From: an uncultured bacterium
GTDB lineage: Bacteria; Desulfobacterota; Desulfovibrionia; Desulfovibrionales; Desulfovibrionaceae
Direction: 5' to 3'
Assembly (NCBI GenBank): GCA_905214305.1
Contig: CAJMLK010000009.1
Coordinates: 1 to 64,000, forward strand
DNA: 64,000 nucleotides
Shown here: positions 1-9,101 of the stretch, in pieces
Layout: every line of letters begins with the position of its first letter
Numbering within the stretch: the stretch's first letter is position 1
The notes under the pieces: generated by a model
Seen by the model: the letters and a program-made list of their open reading frames with translations, nothing else
Told to the model about the DNA's origin: nothing
The model's database searches: none
Translations under genes and position numbers: made by a program

Positions 1-44
1 CCGCCTGCATTTGCAAACACCACAAGCATCATCCCGCTTGTGCG

Positions 45-86
45 GCCGTCCGCGCCCTGCCCTTCCTTGGGCGCGGACGGCTTTTT
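45..86 (+). terminator. Rho-independent terminator
   Basis: A 13-bp perfect GC stem (45-57 with 69-81) is followed by five T at 82-86. It must end a plus-strand gene lying to the left of the window. It lies only 16 nt before the ATG of the lipoprotein gene, so it also argues against any earlier start for that gene. Confidence 0.85.
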
Positions 87-102
87 CCGCCAAGGTACAT
101 TT

Positions 103-687
103 ATGACAAAACAAATACGTTTTGCAGCCCTGGGACTGCTCTGCATTTTTCTGACGGGTTGCCTCAGCTTCGATGATTCCCCCAAGGTCGGAGTTGTGGA
201 TGTGGACCGCGTATTGCGTGATTCCCATGCGGCACAGGCCGCCGCCAGACACCTTGCCGCCGTTCGCCAGCGCCTCGACACAGGCTGGAACGAACTGCAA
301 AAAGCCTACGCCACCTCGCCGCCAACAGAGCGGGAACAGGCGCTGGTTCAGGGGCTGCGCACCCTGCGCAGCCAGATGGCACTGGAAGAAGAAGCCGCCA
401 GACAGGTGGTTGTGGGCCACATGCTGGCAGAAGCGGCCCGCTGGCGCGAAAGCTACAAGGCGCAAATGGTGCTGGCCCGCAACGGACTGCTGGACACTGC
501 CCCGGGCATGGATATTACCAAAACCATCATCGAGGCCATGAACCTGCATGAGCCTGCTTTTGCAGCATTGCCCACAGTGCACATCGAAGGTGGCGACAGC
601 GCGCCGGTAAAAGATACGGGCCTCGCCGCACCTGCGGTCAAACAGCGTCAACCGGCAGAAACGGCGCCAGCACCCAAAAAGCGGTAG
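103..687 (+). CDS. OmpH/Skp-like lipoprotein
   Basis: A 194-residue secreted protein. An n-region (MTKQIRF), a hydrophobic core and the lipobox LTGC near residue 20 predict a lipoprotein. Straight after comes VGVVDVDRVLRDS, the opening typical of Skp/OmpH periplasmic chaperones (usually ...VDVQ.V...S), followed by a helical Ala/Arg/Glu-rich stretch and a Pro/Ala/Lys-rich end. The start at 103 is chosen because AAGG lies about 8 nt upstream and because the in-frame extension to position 40 would run through the terminator at 45-86. The protein is longer and less coiled-coil-like than Skp, so an outer-membrane-chaperone role is inference; periplasmic membrane-anchored location is well supported. 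Confidence 0.7.
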   Translation: MTKQIRFAALGLLCIFLTGCLSFDDSPKVGVVDVDRVLRDSHAAQAAARHLAAVRQRLDTGWNELQKAYATSPPTEREQALVQGLRTLRSQMALEEEAARQVVVGHMLAEAARWRESYKAQMVLARNGLLDTAPGMDITKTIIEAMNLHEPAFAALPTVHIEGGDSAPVKDTGLAAPAVKQRQPAETAPAPKKR

Positions 688-723
688 GCACATGTCCGCG
701 GGGGCGACTGATCCCGCATCCCC

Positions 724-750
724 GGAGCAATTTCAAAGTTCAAATGCTCC
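724..750. repeat. GGAGCA...TGCTCC hairpin, repeat-family unit
   Basis: The palindrome GGAGCAATTT...AAATGCTCC is a short form of the dispersed AGAGCA/TGCTCT family described at 9404. It is followed by a degraded second half (751-800) holding ATTCAGCCGGAAAATGC, which resembles the repeat's B module seen at 51359. It sits between the convergent lipoprotein and fliW genes. Confidence 0.6.
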
Positions 751-823
751 GGAGCATATCCACCTTGAGCTGCTTCACATTTCAAGATTTTCATTCAGCC
801 GGAAAATGCCCTTCCCAACAAGC

Positions 824-862
824 CAAGGCCCCTTTTTTCAGCAGCTGAAAAAAGGGGCCTTG
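824..862 (-). terminator. Terminator of the flagellar operon
   Basis: A 17-bp perfect stem (824-840 with 846-862) with a 5-nt loop. The stem contains a GGCCCC block and six-T/six-A tracts, so it can work in both directions. It lies 46 nt beyond the fliW stop codon and probably closes the flgIJNKL-csrA-fliW transcript as well as insulating the convergent lipoprotein gene. Confidence 0.75.
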
Positions 863-907
863 CAAAAAACCGAAACAAGCTCTTGCCCACAGGGGCCAAA
901 AACTCAG

Positions 908-1408
908 CTATTCCGCGGGGGCGGCTTCGCTTTTTTCTGCCTGTCCGTTTTCATCAACGGGTTTGAGGCTGTGCATGTATATCTGCTGCGGGCCGTCAGT
1001 GCATTGGGGAACCTGAAGGCCGATGCGCTCGCGCGAATTGATGACAATGGGTCCGGCCAGATTGAGCGCCGCTTCGCCGGGTTGCCCGGCGGGGATGGCA
1101 ACCGTCACCAGAACAGCGGCCTCATCCAGGCACGAGATGCGCAAAAGCTGCTTTTCCGCTTCGCCCATGGCAGGCGCATACGCGCTTTTTTCCATAAAGC
1201 TGTAGGGGTCAGCCACCAGCAGGCCCACCACGGGATTGTTCATGCTTTGCAGAATAAGCAGAGGGGCTTCGGGCCGGATCTGCAGCAGTATGAAATCCCG
1301 TTCATTTTCAAAACCGGCCAGCCCGCGCGGAAAGTGTACAACCTTGTCGGCATCGACGCTCCGGCGGCCAAGGCGGGTGTCGATTTCTATTTCTTTGTTT
1401 CGTGCCAT
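908..1408 (-). CDS. fliW: Flagellar assembly factor FliW
   Basis: A 166-residue FliW protein. Conserved features include the acidic/Phe segment VVHFPRGLAGFENERDF (residues ~24-40), the SMNNPVVGLLVADPY block and ISCLDEAAVLVTVAIPAG. FliW binds either flagellin or CsrA; when flagellin is secreted, FliW is freed to sequester CsrA, so flagellin translation is matched to export. The gene overlaps the 3' end of csrA by 22 nt, the classic csrA-fliW coupling, and is the last gene of the flagellar operon. The C-terminal tail (EAAPAE) is charged and probably disordered. Confidence 0.95.
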   Translation of the reverse strand: MARNKEIEIDTRLGRRSVDADKVVHFPRGLAGFENERDFILLQIRPEAPLLILQSMNNPVVGLLVADPYSFMEKSAYAPAMGEAEKQLLRISCLDEAAVLVTVAIPAGQPGEAALNLAGPIVINSRERIGLQVPQCTDGPQQIYMHSLKPVDENGQAEKSEAAPAE

Positions 1409-1623
1409 AATTCAGCAGCCACCATAAGGTCGTTGTTACTGGTTTCAAGGGCGCGGCGGTTTTCCTCCACAACCCGTCTATACACTTCCTCGCGGTAAAC
1501 GGTTGTGTCGCCCGGCACTTCCAGGCCAAGCTTGACCTGTTTGCCCTGCATACCCAGAACGGTTATGCGTATATTTTCACCCAGATACAGGCTTTCACCC
1601 GGGCGGCGCGTCAGTATAAGCAT
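1387..1623 (-). CDS. csrA: Carbon storage regulator CsrA
   Basis: A 78-residue CsrA. The N-terminal MLILTRRPGES and the VKLGLEVP region with the following RREEVY-like helix (here VYREEVYRRV) are the RNA-binding dimer signature. It is a post-transcriptional regulator that blocks ribosome binding on GGA-containing hairpins, here most likely on flagellin mRNA. It is slightly longer than the usual 60-65 residues because of a C-terminal extension. It lies 12 nt after flgL and overlaps fliW, which encodes its protein antagonist. Confidence 0.96.
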   Translation of the reverse strand: MLILTRRPGESLYLGENIRITVLGMQGKQVKLGLEVPGDTTVYREEVYRRVVEENRRALETSNNDLMVAAELWHETKK

Positions 1624-1635
1624 AGATGCTACCTG

Positions 1636-3174
1636 TTATATGTACTTGGCAAGGCTCAACTGCATGATCATTGAAGAAGACTGAAGCACCGTCTGGTACG
1701 TCAACTGCTGTCGCGTCAGCTTTGCCAGCAGCTCTGTCAGGTCAATGTCTTCAGTGTAGCTCAATCGCTCTTCCTGGTCCAGCTTTTGAAAGCTGAGCAC
1801 GTCCTGCGCCATGCTGACGCGGTTTTCCAGTCCGCCGATGCGGGCTTCCTGCGCAAGAATGTGGGCCTGGGCCTGTTCGATGGCGGCCAGACTTTTCTGG
1901 CAGCCTTCCTGATTGTTGTTTTCGCAGTAGGCGATGAATTCGCCCACCACTTCAAAAAGATTCTTGCCGCCCTCAAGCGACGGCTGCCCGTCATAGTAGC
2001 CCCCGAAAATATCCTTGCCCACGTTGTTCACGGAGATGTAGGTTCCCTGCATGATCTCCAGATTCAGGTTGGCGCGCGAGGGATGAATGAGCACCTGCGT
2101 GCCCGCCTTGATCTGCGTTGTCGCCGGGGCAGTGCCTGCGGTGTCCATATCCATATAGCCGCCGGGCACAGGCAGGCGCACCGAGCCGCCCCCGGCGGCC
2201 TGCCCCGAAGCCGTGACCCAGGAGCCGCCGTTGTCCAGACTGTAGGAATAGTTGAACGCCGTGCCCGTGGTCCCAAGGTCCACGTCAGAGTCCATCCGCA
2301 CCAGCACGTTGTTGCCGAAAGCGCCGTTGGCCGATGTTTTCAGCCCGGCGGGACCGCCCATGACGGTCATCTCCGGCGGCGGATCATTGTCGTCGCCCTG
2401 ATAGACGGCAGTGGGCCGTATGTACACGAGCGTGCCGTTTTTGGCGCCGGGGCCAAGGCCTGTATCCGCTGCGCTGACAGCCATGTCCTGATTCATGGTG
2501 ATGGTTACGCCGTCGGCCACCAGGGTGCGGCTCCCCGCCGCCACGCTTTCTGTTTTCCAGGTTTCGCCGCCGTCCCTGGACCAGCGATATGTCAGCGCGT
2601 CTACGCCAAGAGTGCCGGTATCCGTGAACTGCACCATCATGGAGCTGTTGCTTGCGCCTTCAATGGAGTAGTTGCCCTTGCTGATCGCGGTATTCCACGT
2701 ATCGTCCCAGCAGGTCAGGCCCAGGCTCTGCTCAAAGGCATTGAGGTCATAGCGCTGCCCGCCAAAGATGCTTTTGCCGTTAAACTGCGTGTTGGACAGA
2801 TTGAGTATCTGACCGAAAATTTCGCGCGCCTCCTCGGCAATGAGCTTGCGCTGATCGGCCGTGGTTCCTGTGGCGGCCTGCTCCATGCGGCTCTTGAGGC
2901 TGATGATGGTATTGCTCAGCTGCGTACCAAGCACGCTGTCCGCCAGCTCAAGCCAGCCCTTGGCCGTATCGCAGTTGGACTGATACTGCTTGGTGGCGCT
3001 GATATCATCCCGTGTCATGAGCACACGATACATGCCCGCAGGATCGTCGGAAGGACGGTTGATCTTTTTCTGCGTTGAGCCTTGCTCGTTACTTTCCATA
3101 TATGCAGAAAGGCTTTTCTGCATCTGCCCCACCATGGTATTGTACATGGAGCTTTGTGTTACGCGAATGGACAT
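1636..3174 (-). CDS. flgL: Flagellar hook-associated protein 3 (FlgL)
   Basis: A 512-residue hook-filament junction protein. The N-terminus SIRVTQSSMYNTMV and the helical SINRPSDDPAG-like element (here INRPSDDPAGMYRVL) are typical of flagellin/FlgL, as is the C-terminal helix ending LQSSSMIMQLSLAKYI. It is longer than enterobacterial FlgL (~317 aa) because of a central beta-rich insert (~residues 170-400) with repeated GG(E/S)W and D-rich motifs. The start at 3174 is preceded by AAGGAG 7 nt upstream; the frame is open further upstream but without a better signal. It follows flgK after a 174-bp gap. Confidence 0.93.
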   Translation of the reverse strand: MSIRVTQSSMYNTMVGQMQKSLSAYMESNEQGSTQKKINRPSDDPAGMYRVLMTRDDISATKQYQSNCDTAKGWLELADSVLGTQLSNTIISLKSRMEQAATGTTADQRKLIAEEAREIFGQILNLSNTQFNGKSIFGGQRYDLNAFEQSLGLTCWDDTWNTAISKGNYSIEGASNSSMMVQFTDTGTLGVDALTYRWSRDGGETWKTESVAAGSRTLVADGVTITMNQDMAVSAADTGLGPGAKNGTLVYIRPTAVYQGDDNDPPPEMTVMGGPAGLKTSANGAFGNNVLVRMDSDVDLGTTGTAFNYSYSLDNGGSWVTASGQAAGGGSVRLPVPGGYMDMDTAGTAPATTQIKAGTQVLIHPSRANLNLEIMQGTYISVNNVGKDIFGGYYDGQPSLEGGKNLFEVVGEFIAYCENNNQEGCQKSLAAIEQAQAHILAQEARIGGLENRVSMAQDVLSFQKLDQEERLSYTEDIDLTELLAKLTRQQLTYQTVLQSSSMIMQLSLAKYI

Positions 3175-3323
3175 GGCAACTCCTTGAGCATATTCCCGCC
3201 GGAAAATACGTGTCCGCCTGATGCAAGGCTCTGGTACAGCCACGGACAGGCATGAAGACATTACGCCTGCTATCCGGGCTTGACCCGGCGGTTCAGATCA
3301 GTTCGTCCGCCCCCGCGTCCGCC

Positions 3324-3351
3324 AGAGCAATTTCAGGAAGAAATTGCTCTA
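3324..3351. repeat. AGAGCA-TGCTCT hairpin at the flgK stop codon
   Basis: A minimal member of the dispersed repeat: 11-bp arms AGAGCAATTTC / GAAATTGCTCT around a 5-nt loop. Its right edge plus the next A reads, on the minus strand, TAGAGCAATTT, and that TAG is the flgK stop codon. No T-run follows, so it does not look like an ordinary intrinsic terminator. Confidence 0.8.
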
Positions 3352-5496
3352 CTGCTTGAGGCCCAGCAGGGTTTGCAGCATCTGGTCGGCAGTGGTGATA
3401 AGCTTTGCCGCCGCCGTGTAAGAATGCTGGTACTTTATGAGGTTGGACATTTCCTCATCCAGGTTCACCCCTGTCACCGAGGTCACGCGGTCTTCAAGGT
3501 CGGTGGACAGGGCCGTGTGGTATTCCGAATTGGTCTTGGCAAGCCGCCTGTCAGCACCCACGGTGGTCACCAGCGTGGCGTAATACTCACCGATGCTCTG
3601 GTTGCTCACGGTCTTCCAGGTGGTGGAGACCGTCACCTTTTTGCCGGCAAGCTCCCCGATGGCCGTGGCAGTGACGTTATCGCCCTTGTTGGCCTGATTC
3701 TGCCCGTTCACGGCCCCGGCGGCGATCAGGTTGACATTGGTGTGCAGCTGGCTGCTGACCGCCATGTTGGTGGCGCTGTCGCCCGTAAAAAACGTGTTGA
3801 TGCCAAGCGCTGCCATAAGCCCCGTGCTGTCCACGCCCATGGCAAAATTGACGTTGCAGGCCGGGTTGGCCTCAATGAGCAGCTTGCCGTCCTGAATGGT
3901 CGCCTTGAGCATGTTCAGACCGGGCGCGTTCTTGTCGGTAAAGCTGCTGTTGATGACGTTGCACACGTCCTGCAGGGTGTGGTGCGCCGGGTCAAAGTTT
4001 ACGGTTCCGGGCGGTGTGATGGAGCTGAAGTCCAGTGTATTGATGCCGGTATCCGTTTCACGAAAAGCGCCCGTGGTCTTGTCATAAAAGTAGATGTTCG
4101 CATTGCCGCTTTGCAGCTTGTCGGCATGGGGCAGGATGGCCTGCGGCGAGCCTAGGGGCTGCTGCGTGCTCTGCACCATCTGCGAACCCTGGGCGTAGCT
4201 GAGCATTTCCGTGCCGGTTCCCTGACTGTGAAGGCGGTTGACCTCCCAGATAAGGGACGAAGCCACGGCATTAAGCTCGTCGAGATAGCGGCCGCAGTTA
4301 TCGTCACGCACGGTGAAATATGAGGTCAGCTTGCCGCCGGTAACGCGGTTCCTGTTTTCCGAACCGTCAAAAAAGGTCTGGGGCGTCACGTTTTGCGGGC
4401 CGCGCGTAGGCTCTATCCAGTACAGACCGCTCATGGGCATGATGTCGAACTGGTCGCCCGCAGTGAAATTGTCTGTGGCCGTGAAGGAAACCTTGAGATT
4501 CTTCACCTGTACGGGGTCCACCTTGCCGTCGCCGTCGGTATCGGTGATCTCGAAGCGCATTTCCTTGCCGTCTTCATCACGCAGCCAGGTCTTGCCGCCG
4601 TCAAGCGACACGCGGAAGCTGGGCGGAGGCTTATCGCCCGCCTTGCCGCCGGTAACGATATCCACGGTGTATTCGTGGTTGTCCGTACCCTGAAATTCAA
4701 CAGCACCCTTATAGGTCGAACCGACGCTCAGATGACTTTCGGAGCGCGGCCCCATCACCTCGAGCACATTGACGTTCTGACCCTGCACCAGCGGCTGGCC
4801 CGTGGTGAGCTGCACGGTGAAGTTGCCCTTGCCGTTGTCGATGGTCTCCACATCCACAAGGCTTGCCAGCTCGCGCACCATCTGGTCGCGCTGGTCAAGC
4901 AGCGCGTTGGGATTGCTCACGCCGTCAACGGTATTGGTGGTGATCTGCCTGTTGAGGTCGGCAATACCTTTGGACAGGGCATTGATGCGGTCCACAGACT
5001 GCTTGATGGAAACATCCATCTCGTTCTGTATGGCCTTGAGCCCTGCCGCGGTGCTGCTGAACATGTCGCTCAGGTTGTCGGCCTGCGAAAGCAGGCTTTC
5101 ACGATAGGCATTGTCGTCAGGCAGCTGGGTAAGGTCTTGCCAACCCTTGAAAAATTTATCCAGAGACGAGCTTATGCCCGCCCGGTTGGATTCGTTGAAC
5201 AGGTTTTCAACCGAAGAAAGCACCATGTCCTGCTCTTTCCAGCGGGAAGAGTTGGTGGACTGGCGCACATAGGAGCGCTCAAGAAAGGCGTCAAAAAAGC
5301 GCAGAATCTGCTGGGCATTGACGCCAAGACTTTCGCCGCCCGGCTTGGCGGTGATGGTTCCGGCGTCACGCTGGTCTACATACCGGCGGGAATAGCCCTC
5401 GGTATCGGCGTTGGCAATATTGCTGCCGGTAACCGATATCCACGCCTGTGAAGCTCCAAGAGCTGTCTTGCCGATATTGAGCAGACCGTTAAGCAT
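3349..5496 (-). CDS. flgK: Flagellar hook-associated protein 1 (FlgK)
   Basis: A 715-residue FlgK. The N-terminal rod/hook signature ALGASQAWISVTGSNIANADTEGYSRR and the matching C-terminal NLIKYQHSYTAAAKLITTADQMLQTLLGL pair to form the coiled-coil D0/D1 core. The long middle (about residues 200-600) forms outer domains with Asp/Gly-rich loops such as TDTDGDGKVD. It caps the hook and joins it to the filament via FlgL. The start is 3 nt from the end of the flgN-like gene. Its TAG stop codon is part of the palindromic repeat at 3324-3351. Confidence 0.95.
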   Translation of the reverse strand: MLNGLLNIGKTALGASQAWISVTGSNIANADTEGYSRRYVDQRDAGTITAKPGGESLGVNAQQILRFFDAFLERSYVRQSTNSSRWKEQDMVLSSVENLFNESNRAGISSSLDKFFKGWQDLTQLPDDNAYRESLLSQADNLSDMFSSTAAGLKAIQNEMDVSIKQSVDRINALSKGIADLNRQITTNTVDGVSNPNALLDQRDQMVRELASLVDVETIDNGKGNFTVQLTTGQPLVQGQNVNVLEVMGPRSESHLSVGSTYKGAVEFQGTDNHEYTVDIVTGGKAGDKPPPSFRVSLDGGKTWLRDEDGKEMRFEITDTDGDGKVDPVQVKNLKVSFTATDNFTAGDQFDIMPMSGLYWIEPTRGPQNVTPQTFFDGSENRNRVTGGKLTSYFTVRDDNCGRYLDELNAVASSLIWEVNRLHSQGTGTEMLSYAQGSQMVQSTQQPLGSPQAILPHADKLQSGNANIYFYDKTTGAFRETDTGINTLDFSSITPPGTVNFDPAHHTLQDVCNVINSSFTDKNAPGLNMLKATIQDGKLLIEANPACNVNFAMGVDSTGLMAALGINTFFTGDSATNMAVSSQLHTNVNLIAAGAVNGQNQANKGDNVTATAIGELAGKKVTVSTTWKTVSNQSIGEYYATLVTTVGADRRLAKTNSEYHTALSTDLEDRVTSVTGVNLDEEMSNLIKYQHSYTAAAKLITTADQMLQTLLGLKQ

Positions 5497-5499
5497 GAC

Positions 5500-5967
5500 C
5501 TAGAGCCTCCCTGAGATAAGCGCCGCCTCGGGATGATTCTGTACGCGCATGCCGCCGCGGCGGCCGTAGGTTTCTGCCTTGGGGGGCATGGCCTGACTGG
5601 TGAGAGCCTGGAGCGTGCGGCTGCTCTGGTCGAGCAGCGCCAGTGAAAGCTGGCTGTTGCGCGTGGCCTGACGCGACACGCCCTGCTCGGCCCTGTCGAT
5701 GGCACGCAGCAGTTCCAGCAGCGGCCCGCCCTCTTCAGGAGCCAGAGAACCCGCGTATTCCGCCACGCGCACACCGGCAAGCGTTGTGATGACCGTGGCT
5801 TTTTCCGCTGCGAGCTGGCGTATAAGCTCCTGAATGGAGAACTCCAGCGCCACCACCGCGTCTGTGTCGCGGCCGAGCAGCGCGGCATATTCCTCTTCCA
5901 TAAGCTCGCACAGCAAAGACAATGCCTTGCTCTGCCGGATCAGGGATGTGTGGATTATCGTATACAT
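5500..5967 (-). CDS. flgN: FlgN-type export chaperone
   Basis: A 155-residue mostly helical protein. Position directly before flgK, length and the pattern of leucine-rich helices with a basic, probably flexible C-terminal third (AETYGRRGG...) fit FlgN, the cytoplasmic chaperone that delivers FlgK and FlgL to the flagellar export gate. The ATG at 5967 has GAGG 8 nt upstream; a longer open frame to 6084 has no ribosome site. Sequence motifs are weak in this family, so the call rests partly on operon position between flgJ and flgK. Confidence 0.78.
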   Translation of the reverse strand: MYTIIHTSLIRQSKALSLLCELMEEEYAALLGRDTDAVVALEFSIQELIRQLAAEKATVITTLAGVRVAEYAGSLAPEEGGPLLELLRAIDRAEQGVSRQATRNSQLSLALLDQSSRTLQALTSQAMPPKAETYGRRGGMRVQNHPEAALISGRL

Positions 5968-6176
5968 GGTCAACCTCACTGGCGGTGGTGCTTCAAGCCT
6001 GCAGGCAGAATCTGCCGCCTCGTCAGGAATCAAGCAATTTCCGTGCCTCGCCCTGCGGGCGGTCTGAAGCGGCGGAGGGGACAAAGCCGGAGCGGCGCAA
6101 GATCACGGTTAAACCGTCATGCCGCCACAAGGCCCTTCCACCCCCGGATCAGTCATATGGCACGGTCGGGCGGGCG

Positions 6177-7988
6177 TCAGCGCCGCAGGTCCGTGGCTGT
6201 CAGCGGCGGGATGCCGTAGCTCTCCATTCCCTGCCGGGTCTGCTGCGCCGTGGGTCCGGGGGATACCATGCCCGCCTGTGCCGCAAAGGGCTGCCCGGCA
6301 GCGTAGCTTGCCTGGGGGCCTGCGGGCGCGGTCGCCCCGGCCGGAGCTGGAGCCGCGCCTGACACTGCTGCCGTTGCGGGCATGCTGGCGGGTGCGCCTT
6401 GCCCCTGAGCCGCCGGTGCGGATGCCGACAGCGGCTGGTGGGGGGCCTGCTGCACAGCCTGCTGTGTGGCCTGCTGCGCGTGGTAGGCGGCCAGTCCAGC
6501 ACCAGCCCGGCTGTTGGGTCCCACCGCATCCGCGCTGAGGTTGCGCAGAATGGCACTGCCCGATGTCTTGCGTTTGCCGGGCGGCACATTGGTGGTGTAG
6601 CGCACCTTTTGCAACTGGGGCTCGGCCTGCGGAGCAGCCTCCTGCGCCGCATGGCCGGGGCCTTGCGCAGACTGGGCGCCGGAAACTGCCGGGCCGGGGG
6701 TCACGATGCCGCCTGCGGGCGCGGCCTGCGGGGGCCTGGGAACGGGAGCACCGCTCTGCGTCCAGGGCTGCCCGGCAGCGTGTGTCACACCCTGAGCCGC
6801 GATTTGCCCCGCAACGTGACCGGCCCCCTGCCCGAAAGGCTGCGTTGCTTGAGTGGTGGTATTTCCAGACTGGGCCATACTGTGCATGGCCGCCTGCATG
6901 GCCGAGGGCGTGCCCATGCTCTGGGCCATGAGCATCTGCATGTCCCCGGCGGCGGCCTGCTGCGCGGCCTGTTGCGGGGCCATGCCCTGCCCGGCCTGCC
7001 CTGTGAGCGGCGGGATATGGCCGTCCTGCCCACTGGCCTGAAGCGTCTGGCCCACAGGGGCGGACTGGCCCGGCAGAACCGCCTGCTCCGGTCTGGCCTG
7101 CTGCTGCGGCTGTGCAAGATGCGTACGGGGCAGCACCCCGCGCGAACCAAGCTTGCTGCCTGCCTCAAAGCGAGCCGCGTGGGCCAGGTTCAGCCCTGTA
7201 TTCATATTGGGGGCGCGCTGTTCCGCGTTTTGCGCAGTGTTCTGGGCAGCATCCTGCCGGGCGCGCAGAGCGGCAAGAGCCTGTTCCACCTCGGGCGGGC
7301 CTGCCACCTGGGCAGCCTGCGAGGCGGGCAAACCGGCACTCCTGCCGGTTTCGGCCGAGGCCATGCCGCCGGGCAGCACCTGTATGTGCCCGGACTCGCC
7401 CACGTCCTGCACCGGAGCTATGCCGTCATACACTGAGGGAATGGGCACGCTGCCACGCATGGCGCTGTGCCCCGCCCCGCCCTGTTCACCAGCCAGAGCC
7501 ATCGCATTGCCACGGGCGCCTGCCACGGCTCCGGCACTGCCTTCATTGCCTGCTTCAGGCAATATGGACGCGGCCTGAGGCGTAAAGCCGGAATCCGTAC
7601 CGCCCACGGAAGACGCCGTGCTGCGGCTGGCAGAAACAAGATTGCGCGAAAGCTGGGCGTACATCATGTCAGCAAGGCCGATACCGCCCGCAGCCGTCAT
7701 GGATTTTGCCAGCTCCTGATCATACATGCTCTGCCAGAACTGCTCTTCGCGGCCCTGCAGCATATTGGTCTTGGGCAGGGTATTGCGCATTTCCTGCCAC
7801 ATTTTCTGGATAAAGATCGATTCGAAACCTTCGCAGGCTTCACGCAACTTTTTTTCTTTTTCCGCTTCCGTCATTTTTTTGCCGTTGAGATTTCCTATGC
7901 CCGCGAGACGGGACTGGAACTCGCGGCGGGATACTTCCGCCGTTCCGGCTTCATGCGGCACAAGGCCGCTGGTCAGGGGAGAGGTCAT
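6177..7988 (-). CDS. flgJ: Rod-binding (FlgJ N-domain) protein with long low-complexity tail
   Basis: A 603-residue protein. Residues ~35-115 carry the rod-binding domain: KKLREACEGFESIFIQKMWQEMR, then QFWQSMYDQELAKSM and GGIGLADMM, as in the N-terminal half of FlgJ, which helps assemble the flagellar rod in the periplasm. There is no muramidase or other peptidoglycan hydrolase domain. Instead ~480 residues follow that are very rich in Gln, Ala, Pro and Gly, broken by one more normal patch (RYTTNVPPGKRKTSGSAILRN, ~residues 460-480). Its ATG directly abuts the flgI stop codon, so the two are translationally coupled. The tail is far longer than in known FlgJ proteins. Confidence 0.85.
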   Translation of the reverse strand: MTSPLTSGLVPHEAGTAEVSRREFQSRLAGIGNLNGKKMTEAEKEKKLREACEGFESIFIQKMWQEMRNTLPKTNMLQGREEQFWQSMYDQELAKSMTAAGGIGLADMMYAQLSRNLVSASRSTASSVGGTDSGFTPQAASILPEAGNEGSAGAVAGARGNAMALAGEQGGAGHSAMRGSVPIPSVYDGIAPVQDVGESGHIQVLPGGMASAETGRSAGLPASQAAQVAGPPEVEQALAALRARQDAAQNTAQNAEQRAPNMNTGLNLAHAARFEAGSKLGSRGVLPRTHLAQPQQQARPEQAVLPGQSAPVGQTLQASGQDGHIPPLTGQAGQGMAPQQAAQQAAAGDMQMLMAQSMGTPSAMQAAMHSMAQSGNTTTQATQPFGQGAGHVAGQIAAQGVTHAAGQPWTQSGAPVPRPPQAAPAGGIVTPGPAVSGAQSAQGPGHAAQEAAPQAEPQLQKVRYTTNVPPGKRKTSGSAILRNLSADAVGPNSRAGAGLAAYHAQQATQQAVQQAPHQPLSASAPAAQGQGAPASMPATAAVSGAAPAPAGATAPAGPQASYAAGQPFAAQAGMVSPGPTAQQTRQGMESYGIPPLTATDLRR

Positions 7989-9101
7989 CTATATTACCTC
8001 CAGTTCCGCCAGCAGCGCACCTGAAACCTGCATGGTGCGCAGGATGGATATGAGGTCGCGCGGGGTTGCCCCGATGGAATTGAGGCCGTCCACCAGTTCC
8101 TGAAGGGTAGCCCCCTCCACGATGACGAGGTGACGGTTTTCTTCGCGCACGTTGGTTTCCGTGGTGGGCGTCACCACGGTCTGCCCCTGCGAGAAGGGAC
8201 CGGGCTGCGATACCTGCTCGCCCTCCTGCACGGTGATCTGCAGGTTGCCGTGCGCCACGGCGGTGCGCGTAATGCGCACATCACGGCCGAGCACCACTGT
8301 GCCGGTTTTTTCGTCCACCACCACCTTGGCGGCGGTGTCGGGGCTTACGTCCAGATTTTCGATGGAAGCCATGAGAGGAACCATGTTGTTGCGGTACTGC
8401 GCCGGAATATCCATCGTGATGGACATGTCGTCTATGGCGCGGGCAAAGGGGCCGCCCATGGCGCCGTTGACGCGCTCGGCAACCTGCTGGGCCGTGCTGA
8501 AGTCCGCGGTGCGCAGGTGCAGGGTGAGCTTGTCCTGCTGGTTGAACTCAAAGGGAATGCCCCGCTCCACAATGCCCCCGCCGGGAATGATCCCCACGGT
8601 GGAAATGTTCTTGCTCACGCTGGCAGCCTTGCCCTGACTGGAAAAACCGCCCACGGTCAGCGAGCCCTGAGCCAGGGTGTATATCTTGCCGTCCACGCCC
8701 TTGAGGGCCGTTTGCAGCAGCACACCGCCCAAAAGCGATGTGGCGTCGCCCACGGAAGACACGGTAACGTCAAGGCGCGTACCCGGCTTGGCCGACACGG
8801 GCATGCGGGCCGTCACCATGACCGAGGCCACGTTCTTGGTCTTGAGCGCCGAAGAATCCACGCCGATACCCATGCGGTCCATCATGTTTTTCATGGAGCT
8901 GAGCGTAAAGACCGCGTCCTTCTTGTCTCCCGTGCCTGCCAGACCCACCACAAGGCCGTAGCCGATGAGCTGGTTGTCACGCACACCTGAAAAAGAGGCT
9001 ATATCCTTGATGCGCACGGCATGCGCAGGCAGGGCCATGCTCAGCAGCAGGGCCGCCGTGATTATCCATAAAACGGGATGGCGCAAGATCGTCAATTTCA
9101 T
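7989..9101 (-). CDS. flgI: Flagellar P-ring protein FlgI
   Basis: A 370-residue P-ring subunit. A signal peptide (basic start, hydrophobic ITAALLLSMALPAHA, cleavage after AHA) is followed by the FlgI hallmarks VRIKDIASFSGVRDNQLIGYGLVVGLAGTGD, GVLLQTALKG, and the C-terminal LQELVDGLNSIGATPRDLISILR. It forms the peptidoglycan ring of the flagellar basal body. The start at 9101 has AAGGAG 9 nt upstream. It is the first gene of this flagellar block; flgF, flgG, flgA and flgH, often found just upstream of flgI, are absent from the window, and kynU lies there instead. Confidence 0.96.
   Translation of the reverse strand: MKLTILRHPVLWIITAALLLSMALPAHAVRIKDIASFSGVRDNQLIGYGLVVGLAGTGDKKDAVFTLSSMKNMMDRMGIGVDSSALKTKNVASVMVTARMPVSAKPGTRLDVTVSSVGDATSLLGGVLLQTALKGVDGKIYTLAQGSLTVGGFSSQGKAASVSKNISTVGIIPGGGIVERGIPFEFNQQDKLTLHLRTADFSTAQQVAERVNGAMGGPFARAIDDMSITMDIPAQYRNNMVPLMASIENLDVSPDTAAKVVVDEKTGTVVLGRDVRITRTAVAHGNLQITVQEGEQVSQPGPFSQGQTVVTPTTETNVREENRHLVIVEGATLQELVDGLNSIGATPRDLISILRTMQVSGALLAELEVI

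Noticed and set aside
3181..3261. Longer FlgL start at 3261
   Set aside because: The extra 29 residues do not match the family and there is no ribosome site, whereas 3174 has AAGGAG.
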